Shown one piece after another: positions 43,439 through 51,007 of a stretch of DNA of 64,000 nt (position 1 is its first letter; each line of letters begins with the position of its first letter). The notes beneath the pieces were generated by a model. The model saw only the letters and a list, made by a program, of their open reading frames with translations, was not told where the DNA came from and searched no databases. The stretch is taken from positions 1-64,000 of the forward strand of contig JAEUJZ010000036.1 of the NCBI GenBank assembly GCA_016794505.1, given 5' to 3'. The translations under genes were made by a program, and so were the position numbers. This stretch comes from Myxococcales bacterium (GTDB lineage: Bacteria; Myxococcota_A; Polyangia; Palsa-1104; JAEUJZ01).

Positions 43439-44625
43439 AGCGCAGCCGGCGAAGGCTCCCAGCTTGGAAGCAGGCCGGGACCATCCAAGACGAGCCCAGG
43501 AACGGCGCCCTGCAGCAACACCGCCATGTCAAACAACCCGCCGTACTCGATCGGATGCCAGTCGGGATGCCGGCTCAAAAAGCGCTGGTTCTGTTCCGCT
43601 GCACTCCGTGGAGCGTGGCCAGATCCCAGGTACAGGGCGACGCGCAGCCGGGGCACTTGCGCACGCGTCATCGCCTCGACGGCGCGATTCATACCGTCGA
43701 GACACTCTTCTGCGCGTTCACCGGGCAAGCCGACGACCAAGGAAACCGATGCCAGGTGCGACAGACCCGCGCTGCCAAGAAGGCCCAGCGCAGTGCGCAC
43801 GACATCCAAAGAGCGGGTTCGCGGATCGCGCGCCGCCATGAGCGGGTTGAAGCTCCCGGCCAGCACGTTGATCGACTGCAGCGGCAGCAGGGAAAGATGC
43901 TCTACGAGACGAGGATCGCGCGCAAGCTCATGCGGCCACACGTGCAAGTCGAGCTGTATCAGCGTCTTGTGTTCGTCCAGACCATGCTGGACAAGCTGCG
44001 CCAGCTCGCGCAGCCGCTCCATGGTCAGCGGCACTGACGTGTCGTTTAGAAGCAGCGATGCTCCCATGGTGCCTGCTAGGCTGGCAGCCGCTGCGCGCCG
44101 ACGCTCGATCACCTCGCTGAGGGCCGCCGCTCCCACCTCCAGAAAGCCCCCGCTTGGCGGCTCCGCGTCCGCCCAGGGATGCGGGGGGGACCACCAGGGG
44201 ACGGCATCCAGCTCTGCCTGCCGGCGCACATGCCCACTTGCCCGGCGGTAATCGGGCCGCTCGACAGATGCTAGCTCGCTGGGCTCGACGAGTGTGACCT
44301 CGATGCTGCTCCGACCGGCTCGATCGTAGTACCGCCGAAGCACCCGGTGCAGGGTCTCTCCCCCGTCCCAGCCAGGGCCGGACGCGGCAATCACGACCCG
44401 TTCGGCCTGTACCAGTGGCAGGGGCACACCGTCTTCAAGCTCTGCGGCTTTCGATTCGTCCGCGGGGGCTTGGGCCACCGACGGATAGCGATGCCGGTAG
44501 TACAGGAGCTCCTCGCCGCCCCGAGCCAACTGTCGACCCAGCCGTAGGAGTCCTGGAGATGGAAAAAAGTCCTCGCTGCCGCCGACAGGCGGCGCACAGC
44601 AGACGTCGACTAGCGCAGTTGGCAT
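43435..44625 (-). CDS. Radical SAM-like protein lacking the cysteine cluster
   Basis: 396 residues from the ATG at 44623-44625; a TTG four codons upstream is possible. The C-terminal half is clearly a radical SAM barrel of the B12-associated type: SINVLAGSFNPL, R-T-R-S-L-D-V-V-R-T-A-L, then ASVSLVVGLPGERAEECL and PRLRVALYLGSGHAPRS. The C-x3-C-x2-C (or C-x7-C-x2-C) that binds the catalytic 4Fe-4S cluster is absent; the only Cys near the front is a CC pair at the N-terminus. So it should not cleave SAM and may serve as a scaffold, substrate receptor or regulator for the active enzymes. Its stop overlaps the methyltransferase start. Confidence 0.65.
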   Translation of the reverse strand: MPTALVDVCCAPPVGGSEDFFPSPGLLRLGRQLARGGEELLYYRHRYPSVAQAPADESKAAELEDGVPLPLVQAERVVIAASGPGWDGGETLHRVLRRYYDRAGRSSIEVTLVEPSELASVERPDYRRASGHVRRQAELDAVPWWSPPHPWADAEPPSGGFLEVGAAALSEVIERRRAAAASLAGTMGASLLLNDTSVPLTMERLRELAQLVQHGLDEHKTLIQLDLHVWPHELARDPRLVEHLSLLPLQSINVLAGSFNPLMAARDPRTRSLDVVRTALGLLGSAGLSHLASVSLVVGLPGERAEECLDGMNRAVEAMTRAQVPRLRVALYLGSGHAPRSAAEQNQRFLSRHPDWHPIEYGGLFDMAVLLQGAVPGLVLDGPGLLPSWEPSPAAL

Positions 44626-44847
44626 GAGCGGCAACAATCCTCTTCATCGGAGATACGACCGATGTAGAGCGAAAAGCGTGTGTCTAGCGTACCAACGATT
44701 CTTAGCAATGGTCAATGTAGGCTGCACAGCCCTTTTCGCCCATTACGCCTTACCCTTGCACGTGTGGCCCCGCTGACGTTTATGTGCCGAATTCGACAAT
44801 GGTTTTTTCCAGGACTACGGCCGCGGATCGCATCGCTTGATGCCCAT

Positions 44848-44855
44848 GCTATGCT
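44848..44855 (+). promoter_or_regulatory. Extended -10 candidate before the second B12 radical SAM gene
   Basis: TGCTATGCT precedes the ATG at 44873 by about 18 bases. It lies in a 235-base divergent region between the minus-strand radical SAM-like unit and this gene. Confidence 0.4.
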
Positions 44856-44872
44856 GAGCCCAGGTTTTTGAG

Positions 44873-46837
44873 ATGCGCTCGACGCACAAGGTCCTTCTTA
44901 TCAGCCCACCGTGGCACGAACCAAGCAGCTCCAGCTTAGCGTTGGGAACACTCCGACCTATTCTAGAAAGAGCTGGACTTATCGTTGATACTTTGTATGG
45001 CAATTTGCTCTTTCCGCTGACCTCGGCAACGCGTATGATGGAATATTGTTCGCCGTGGCTCTTTCTGCCCTGCCTTTACCCGCAGGTACGTCGACAAGAT
45101 GCCGCAGAGTCCTTGCTGCGCCACTACGTAGATGGCTACAACCTGCACGGGGTTCGGTTCCCACGTGCCTCGGTACGCTGTAGCGATTTGGACATGGATC
45201 GTGCAGAAATTGTCGAACAAGCACTCGCCAATATGGATCTCGCAGCGCAGTGCATCGACCGCTGTGTCCGTAAGGCATCCGATCCGATTTATGATGTTAT
45301 CGGTCTATCCGCGACCTTCGAGACTCAGGTACCGGCGTCCCTGGCGATTGCCCGGCGGTTGCGAGCGATTCGTCCAAACGTACGCATCATTATGGGCGGA
45401 GCGGCCTGCTTTGATGTGCAAGGCGCCGGACTCGCCGCATCCTTTCCCGAGCTTGACGCAGTCTGCGTCGCAGAAGGAGAGGGCGTCCTAGTCCCTCTAA
45501 TCCAAGCGATGCGCGGTGATCGACCGCTAAAGAGCGTCCCTGGTATCGCCGGCCGCGATCCACGGGCTCCGGGCGAATTTGTCCAGACAGCCGCTCCCGA
45601 GCTGCTGCGCGATCTGGACCTTCTGCCGATGCCAGTCTACGACGATTTCTTTGAACAGTTTGCCGCTAGCGACTGGGGACGTTCAGCAGGTTTACTTCGC
45701 GGTCCGCAGATCTATTTTGAAACTTCGCGTGGCTGCTGGTGGGGAGAGAAGCACCTATGCTCATTTTGCGGAATCACTGCTAAATATCGCAAAAAATCAG
45801 CGCAGCGCGTATACGATGAGATCACCACGCTATACCAGCGCTATCCTCAAGTGGAATCGCTACAAGCAACCGACAATATTCTCGATCTGGGTTTCCTAAA
45901 GGATCCTCTGCCGCGACTGGCTCCCCTGGCCTGCCAAAAAGAGCGGCCGCTGAGGATGTTCTTTGAGACCAAGAGCAACCTTCGTTCGGATCAGGTGCGC
46001 GTGCTGGCCGCAAGTGGCATTGCGAGTGTGCAGGGGGGTATCGAGTCCTTTAGCGACGCGATATTGACGCGCATGGATAAAGGCACCACGGGTCTAGGGC
46101 AAGTGCAGTTTATCAAGAACGCCTACGAAGCAGGCGTCGCGGTTCTTTACAATATATTGGTTAGAAACCCCGGCGACCGCCCCGAAGATTACGAGGAGAT
46201 GCTGGATCTTCTTCCTTATATTGAACACCTTCCACCGCCAGCTGGAATTGTCTCGTGTCGCCTAGAGCGTTTTAGTCCCTACCACAAGACGCCAGATCGC
46301 TATGGAATACGCGACGTTCGCCCCATGCCATATTATATGGAATTATATCCCGATCCGCAGGTTGACCTCAATCGCATCGCCTACGTCTTTGAATATGATC
46401 ACGATATGCTTCACGATGAAACCCTGTGGCACGTGCAGCGTCGCTTCGTCGAGCGAGCGTTCGCATGGAGTCGGAGCTGGTCCCCAAGTACCGCGTATTG
46501 TTACGATCACGGCGACTGCATCATCATCGAAGATCGGCGCCCTGGAGCCAGCGCTGCGCAGTCGGTCTTGCGAGGTCTGGCGGCCCAGGTGTTCCGCTAC
46601 CTTGAGCGCGTACGCTCGCTCGCGCAGATTGAGGGCCAGTTTTCGACGGTGGACCCAACGCTGCTGCACACGCTGCTTGCGACCTGGCACCACCGCCGAT
46701 GGATCTGTCGCGATCGGCGGCGACGCGCTCTGGGCGTACTGCCCCGCCTTGGCGCGCCGAGCCCGGCTCTTGACGAGTCGATGCCTGGGTCGCCCCCCCA
46801 GACGGCGGGGCCGCGGCGCTTGCCCCTGCTGGCGTAG
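44873..46837 (+). CDS. RiPP maturation radical SAM protein 1 (B12-binding), copy B
   Basis: 654 residues, a paralogue of the enzyme at 23994. It has the same order of parts: KVLLISPPWHEPSSSSLALG for the cobalamin domain, IIMGGAACFDVQGAGLAASF, then RGCWWGEKHLCSFCG with Cys288, Cys296 and Cys299, TDNILD, and the end RRLPLLA. Differences lie mainly in residues 80-125 and after the cluster, where the usual GLN is GIT. Two B12 radical SAM methylases in one region suggest two methylation specificities on one precursor, as with PoyB/PoyC. Composition is more AT-rich than that of copy A, so this is probably not a recent duplication. The PH-domain and methyltransferase genes follow in the same direction. 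Confidence 0.85.
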   Translation: MRSTHKVLLISPPWHEPSSSSLALGTLRPILERAGLIVDTLYGNLLFPLTSATRMMEYCSPWLFLPCLYPQVRRQDAAESLLRHYVDGYNLHGVRFPRASVRCSDLDMDRAEIVEQALANMDLAAQCIDRCVRKASDPIYDVIGLSATFETQVPASLAIARRLRAIRPNVRIIMGGAACFDVQGAGLAASFPELDAVCVAEGEGVLVPLIQAMRGDRPLKSVPGIAGRDPRAPGEFVQTAAPELLRDLDLLPMPVYDDFFEQFAASDWGRSAGLLRGPQIYFETSRGCWWGEKHLCSFCGITAKYRKKSAQRVYDEITTLYQRYPQVESLQATDNILDLGFLKDPLPRLAPLACQKERPLRMFFETKSNLRSDQVRVLAASGIASVQGGIESFSDAILTRMDKGTTGLGQVQFIKNAYEAGVAVLYNILVRNPGDRPEDYEEMLDLLPYIEHLPPPAGIVSCRLERFSPYHKTPDRYGIRDVRPMPYYMELYPDPQVDLNRIAYVFEYDHDMLHDETLWHVQRRFVERAFAWSRSWSPSTAYCYDHGDCIIIEDRRPGASAAQSVLRGLAAQVFRYLERVRSLAQIEGQFSTVDPTLLHTLLATWHHRRWICRDRRRRALGVLPRLGAPSPALDESMPGSPPQTAGPRRLPLLA

Positions 46838-46900
46838 GTACCTGCGCCCTGCGGGAGCCCGAAACGCAGCAGAGCTGGGCGCGAAAGAGGCGAATCCCCC

Positions 46901-46930
46901 TGTGAAACGAGCTTCCGTGTCTGCTATACT
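46901..46930 (+). promoter_or_regulatory. Promoter candidate for the PH-domain/methyltransferase pair
   Basis: TGTGAA (46901-46906) and TATACT (46925-46930) are 18 bases apart, with TG at 46922-46923 giving an extended -10. A strong GGAAGGGG ribosome site follows at 46950-46957. Confidence 0.5.
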
Positions 46931-46966
46931 TAGTCCACTCTAAACTCTCGGAAGGGGTTATGCATC

Positions 46967-47419
46967 ATGATGGATAAACAAGGCTTCGAACCTTCCTGGC
47001 TGCCCACAGCGTGGTTACTAATATCAGTCGGAATCGTCCTATTCGCGCTATTCGTTGTTAGCATGATTGGTTATATGTATTATGGTGCGCGCAAGATGCT
47101 TTTTTCGATACAAGGTGACAACCTGGTAATCACGGCGCCGGTTTACGGCCGTTCGATTCCCCGAGCTGCCCTCAAGCTCGACCAAGCGCGCGTGGGCTCA
47201 CTCGGCGAATCTCCCGATCTGAAGCCCATTCGGCGGACCGGCGGAATGGCTCTGGGACAGGTCAAGCTTGGCCGTTACCATATGGCGGATGGCAACACGG
47301 CCTACCTGTACATCCATACCGGTGGACAGTGCCTTCTCATCCCAACAACGGAAGGCTACACACTTGTCATGGAGACGCCACAACCCGACCAGCTATTGGC
47401 CTCCCTGAAAGCTCGGTAG
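46967..47419 (+). CDS. Small membrane protein with bacterial PH-like domain
   Basis: 150 residues; start at 46967 or one codon later, both served by GGAAGGGG. One transmembrane helix (WLLISVGIVLFALFVVSMIGYMYYG) leads into a compact beta-rich domain. That domain begins FSIQGDNLVITAPVYGRSIP and ends LIPTTEGYTLVMETPQPDQLLASL. This is the texture of bacterial PH-domain proteins (bPH_6 and similar), including the 'D-x-x-x-L-x-x-L' ending. The domain should face the cytoplasm at the membrane. It stands 20 bases before a methyltransferase gene and so may anchor it; function unknown. Confidence 0.6.
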   Translation: MMDKQGFEPSWLPTAWLLISVGIVLFALFVVSMIGYMYYGARKMLFSIQGDNLVITAPVYGRSIPRAALKLDQARVGSLGESPDLKPIRRTGGMALGQVKLGRYHMADGNTAYLYIHTGGQCLLIPTTEGYTLVMETPQPDQLLASLKAR

Positions 47420-47439
47420 GCTCCGAAAGAAGCAATGCG

Positions 47440-48633
47440 ATGATTGACAAAGACACCGAAGAGGCACTTCTCGCGCTACGCAGCTATCTCGATCAATTTG
47501 GCTTCACCCGGTTTAGTAAGTACATCGTTTCCGTCAAGCTTTATGGGTTAAACCCCAGCATGATCGGACTTGGGACACGCGACTCGGTCGCTGACTTTTC
47601 TTCCTATCTGACCGGCGAGTATTCGGCAATTGGCCTTGCTGCTTGTCTTATGATTGGCATACCCGTCGATTACGCCGGTTTGACCGGGCTAGAGCAGCGG
47701 GTCGCCGATCGACTGATCGCGGTGGGCCTGCTAAAGCGTGAAGGCGGACTGCTGTTTATGGGCCCCTATCAGTTGATCTCGGTTGCTGGTATGCCGTTGC
47801 TAGAAGACGCGCGCGTCAACTTTCCGAGTAGCTCAAACCACGAGGTCTACTTCGGTCCAGACTCGCTGCTGCTTGCCTACTACGTTGACACGGCCTCGAT
47901 CCAGCGCACTGATCCAGTCCTCGATCTGGGCACCGGCTCAGGGCTGGTTGGCCTGTATCTGTCTTATTTCAGCGACCGAGTCACCGTGACCGACATCGCG
48001 CCGGCACCGCTGCGTCTGGTTCACTTGAACCGCGTGCTAAACCGCAGGACCGAGACCGTCGAGATTCGCACTGAGCGCTATGAAGATACGCTGGCGCAAG
48101 GAAAACGTTATAAGGCGGTGACTTTCAACCCACCTTTCGTAGCGCTGCCGCAAGAACTACAGGCTCCCATCTATGCCAAGGGGCCCGGACTTGATGGGCA
48201 AGACTACTGCCGTATGTTGATCTCGCGACTGGATGACATATTGGCACCCGGCGGAACCGCGTACATCGTCTCTGATCTGCCAGGGTCCGTGAAAGAGCCT
48301 TTCTTTGTCGCAGATCTGCAGCGCTATGCGGCATCGCAGAAGCGCTCGATCGAAGTGTATATCGATAGCCGTAGCGATTATATCGCAGGTTCGCAGATGT
48401 TCGGGCCCCTCGGCGAATATCTGCAGCGTGAAAATCCCTCTCTTACCAAAGAGGAATGCACTGCGCGCATTGAGCAGCTGCACCGCAAGACCCTGGGAGC
48501 CGACTGCACGCACCTGTCCGTCATGGTCGTGCGTACCGCGGGCGAGCTACCGTCGGGAGTCCGCGTCTTCAATCGCTATCGCACGCTGCCGCTCGGTGGC
48601 TTCGAGGTTCCCCTCAAGGGTTCGCCAAGCTAG
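47440..48633 (+). CDS. HemK/PrmC-like methyltransferase with NPPF motif
   Basis: 397 residues from the ATG at 47440; the frame is open upstream into the PH gene, but that part overlaps and is not plausible. The helical front (1-150) is like that of the methyltransferase at 42284. The SAM core has VLDLGTGSGLVGLYLS (motif I), VTVTDIAPAPLRLVHLN (II) and VTFNPPFVALP with N230-P-P-F233 (IV). The N-P-P-F motif is characteristic of enzymes that methylate planar amide or amine nitrogens, such as PrmC on Gln. The substrate here is not known; as the motif chemistry suits Asn side chains it is a candidate tailoring enzyme for the Asn-rich core. It lies immediately downstream of the PH-domain gene. Confidence 0.75.
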   Translation: MIDKDTEEALLALRSYLDQFGFTRFSKYIVSVKLYGLNPSMIGLGTRDSVADFSSYLTGEYSAIGLAACLMIGIPVDYAGLTGLEQRVADRLIAVGLLKREGGLLFMGPYQLISVAGMPLLEDARVNFPSSSNHEVYFGPDSLLLAYYVDTASIQRTDPVLDLGTGSGLVGLYLSYFSDRVTVTDIAPAPLRLVHLNRVLNRRTETVEIRTERYEDTLAQGKRYKAVTFNPPFVALPQELQAPIYAKGPGLDGQDYCRMLISRLDDILAPGGTAYIVSDLPGSVKEPFFVADLQRYAASQKRSIEVYIDSRSDYIAGSQMFGPLGEYLQRENPSLTKEECTARIEQLHRKTLGADCTHLSVMVVRTAGELPSGVRVFNRYRTLPLGGFEVPLKGSPS

Positions 48634-48703
48634 CCCCGAGCCCGCTTTCCTGAAACCGAACCTGTCTGCGTGGCGCTCCAGCGCTCCACGGGGGATCGGG
48701 CCG

Positions 48704-49612
48704 TTACGTCTGAGCTGCGCCACTCCCCACCGCTTGGGGTTCTGTATCGATAAGATCCGCAGCCTTAATGACATGATACTTACGGCATTTTGAACAGCGC
48801 TCGTAGCTCGTCCGTACGCTTAGGTTAAAGCGGAAAAATGGACGCTCATAAACTTCTTTGCAGCCAGGGCAGCGCGCTCGCGTGGGGCCGTGCTTGAAGC
48901 TGCCCATGCCATAGACGAAATAAGCCAAGAGTCCCAGCATAAAGGCCCAATACATATTAACGTACATAAGCAGTACCATCTGCCAGCCTGCCCGGCCCAA
49001 GTGTCCGACGTCGAGCATGGCGAGGAAGATTGGAAAATTAAGAAAGTAGTGCAGAAGAAACTCCGTCAGAAGGCCAAGAGCCAGCGCGGTGCGCCCCCGA
49101 CCGATCTGGCGGGTTGCAGCGACTAGGAAGATGCCGTGTAAGGGGGCCACCATGGCGCGCTCCTGAATGAAGCCGCCAAAGTAATAGAAGGGCCGGCCGG
49201 CGAGAGAGACGTCTTGCGCAATGTGGAAGGCGAGTCCCCAGATCTCGCTCAGGCCAAACGCAGTTCCGATGGCCATCCCGATTCGAAGGGCGTTGTCGCG
49301 GTGCAGCCTTCGCATGCGGACTAAAAGCAGAACCAACCAGAGCTTGCTCAGCTCCTCGAAGATCGGCGCCTGGAAGCTGCGCAAGAACAGTCCGGCCGGT
49401 GAGGAAAGAGGAATGAGCGATTCGGTCAGGTGATTCAGGGGATTGCGGATGAGATACGTACAGACAAAGAACATGGGAAGTTCCAGCAGGAAGCTCAGCC
49501 CGAGCAGCGGACGCTCATTCTTGGGCGAGCGGTAGAGCAGGATTCCGCCGACCACAGAAAGGATGAGCAGAGTTGGAACCAGGGCTGCGATATAGATGGG
49601 ATGGACGGCCAT
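48704..49612 (-). CDS. PrsW-like intramembrane protease with C-terminal zinc ribbon
   Basis: 302 residues with about seven hydrophobic helices. Diagnostic motifs of the PrsW/CPBP-related glutamic intramembrane proteases are present: F-E-E-L-S-K in one helix, F-G-L-S-E in the next (GTAFGLSEIWGLAF) and a later conserved His in A-P-L-H-G-I-F. The tail has two C-x2-C knuckles (CPGCKEVYERP and CSKCRKY) that form a zinc ribbon outside the membrane. PrsW cleaves anti-sigma factors in Bacillus; family members also cleave export leaders. It converges with the NPPF methyltransferase gene. It is a candidate for processing or immunity in the RiPP region, but a general stress role is equally possible. Confidence 0.7.
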   Translation of the reverse strand: MAVHPIYIAALVPTLLILSVVGGILLYRSPKNERPLLGLSFLLELPMFFVCTYLIRNPLNHLTESLIPLSSPAGLFLRSFQAPIFEELSKLWLVLLLVRMRRLHRDNALRIGMAIGTAFGLSEIWGLAFHIAQDVSLAGRPFYYFGGFIQERAMVAPLHGIFLVAATRQIGRGRTALALGLLTEFLLHYFLNFPIFLAMLDVGHLGRAGWQMVLLMYVNMYWAFMLGLLAYFVYGMGSFKHGPTRARCPGCKEVYERPFFRFNLSVRTSYERCSKCRKYHVIKAADLIDTEPQAVGSGAAQT

Positions 49613-50007
49613 TCTTTGATTCTATCCTCACTGGGAATACGCCATTGCCGCGCGCTGCGTTCCCTTCATCCTAAGCGATCCCGGCGGCGCGGTTGCGACG
49701 TCTTTGGCATCCTGAACCGCCTGTAGCGCGCAGGGCAAATCACGGTGCGCAGGTTTCGCTTTTGGCTCGGCACGCGGCTCAGTCCGCCCGTGTGCGCCGA
49801 GACCAGCCCCTCCCATGCCTGCGGCATTCGGCAGTCGGAACGGAACATCCCATCCTCCTTTCCGCAAACGCATTCTTCCGTCGCCAGCGAGGCTTAGAGC
49901 ATTTTTTGCGGCAGAAGCAACAGGCGTTGCACCTGCGTTTGGCTGCGCGCTATGCTGCATTGGCGCATTGAGTTCGCGCGATACGCAAGGCGCTTGGAGA
50001 TGCTCAC
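49613..50007. other. Divergent intergenic region
   Basis: No gene recognised; open frames here are short and on both strands. It must contain promoters for the PrsW-like gene (minus) and the cupin_8 gene (plus). TTGGAGA at 49994-50000 serves as the ribosome site of the latter. Confidence 0.45.
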
Positions 50008-50940
50008 ATGATGCTCACACCCATCGAGCGTGTAGACTCGATCTCAGTCGAAGAGTTTGAGCGCCACTTTGCCGCCGCGGGACGGCCTGTTGTCATGTGC
50101 CAATCAAGGAATGGGAACTCATCTATCCCATGTTGGACAATGAATGGCCTAATCCGAGAGTTTGGCCACATCAGCGTGCCGGTGCGCCCGACCGACGATG
50201 AGTTCCTCGCGTTTTTTTCGTCGCAACCCGAGGCTGCGACGCAACCTCGCGTGATGGAGCTTCGCGCGTATGTCGACATCATCGAAGAAGCGGCAGCGAC
50301 GGGTACGCGGCCGCCCTACGCGGGCAACATCCGCATCGCCCCGGATCTGGCCGCTGCACAGGGCTTTGAACGTCTGCTATCGGGCTGCAGCTTCCCAAGC
50401 TGGCAGCCAAGTGCGTCTGCGAGCGAATACCGATTATGGATGGGCGCGGCTCGCCAGCGATCGACGATCCACAACGACCCGCATCACAACTTCAATGCTC
50501 AGTTGATTGGCCACAAGCGCTTCATCCTCTTTGCTCCCAATCAGCACGGATTTCTTTATCCCACGTATTTTCATCGCGGGATGTGGGCCAGTCCGATCGA
50601 TCCGCTGGCGCCCGATATGCAGAAGTATCCAAAATTTGCAGAAGCCCAGGGCTTCGATTGCACACTTTCCGAAGGCGAACTGATATATGTGCCAAGGTTC
50701 TGGTGGCACTATGTCGAAGCAATGACAATTTCTGTCAACATCAATCGCTGGGTGATTAAACGAGACAAATATGACGATTGGTGGCATCAGCAGCAGGTGG
50801 CGCGGCCGTTTGTTTCTTATCAAGCGCTGTTGCAGCACGAACGCAGCCGATTTGCGGTGTTACCGCTCGCGCTTCAGGAGAGCTGGCGAACGGAATTCCA
50901 AGCGCTCGAAGCGGACTTCCTGCGCATGATGCGTGACTAA
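50008..50940 (+). CDS. JmjC/cupin_8 Fe(II)/2-oxoglutarate oxygenase, FIH-like
   Basis: 310 residues. The facial triad is visible: His155 and Asp157 in STIHNDPHHNFNAQL and His234 in FWWHYVEAM. The block IGHKRFILFAPNQ after the first His and LSEGELIYVPRFWWH before the last are typical of the cupin_8/JmjC hydroxylases related to FIH, which hydroxylates Asn beta-carbons, and to ribosomal-protein hydroxylases. It needs Fe(II), O2 and 2-oxoglutarate. Base composition falls in parts of the gene. It follows the B12 radical SAM and methyltransferase genes, and an FAD oxidoreductase is next in line. Asn or Val hydroxylation on the RiPP core is a reasonable guess. Confidence 0.8.
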   Translation: MMLTPIERVDSISVEEFERHFAAAGRPVVMCQSRNGNSSIPCWTMNGLIREFGHISVPVRPTDDEFLAFFSSQPEAATQPRVMELRAYVDIIEEAAATGTRPPYAGNIRIAPDLAAAQGFERLLSGCSFPSWQPSASASEYRLWMGAARQRSTIHNDPHHNFNAQLIGHKRFILFAPNQHGFLYPTYFHRGMWASPIDPLAPDMQKYPKFAEAQGFDCTLSEGELIYVPRFWWHYVEAMTISVNINRWVIKRDKYDDWWHQQQVARPFVSYQALLQHERSRFAVLPLALQESWRTEFQALEADFLRMMRD

Positions 50941-51007
50941 GAAGCTGAACGCAGTGGGTGCCAGCGAGGTTCCGTAGCCGTGTGGCATCTGATACGACGT
51001 GCCTGTG

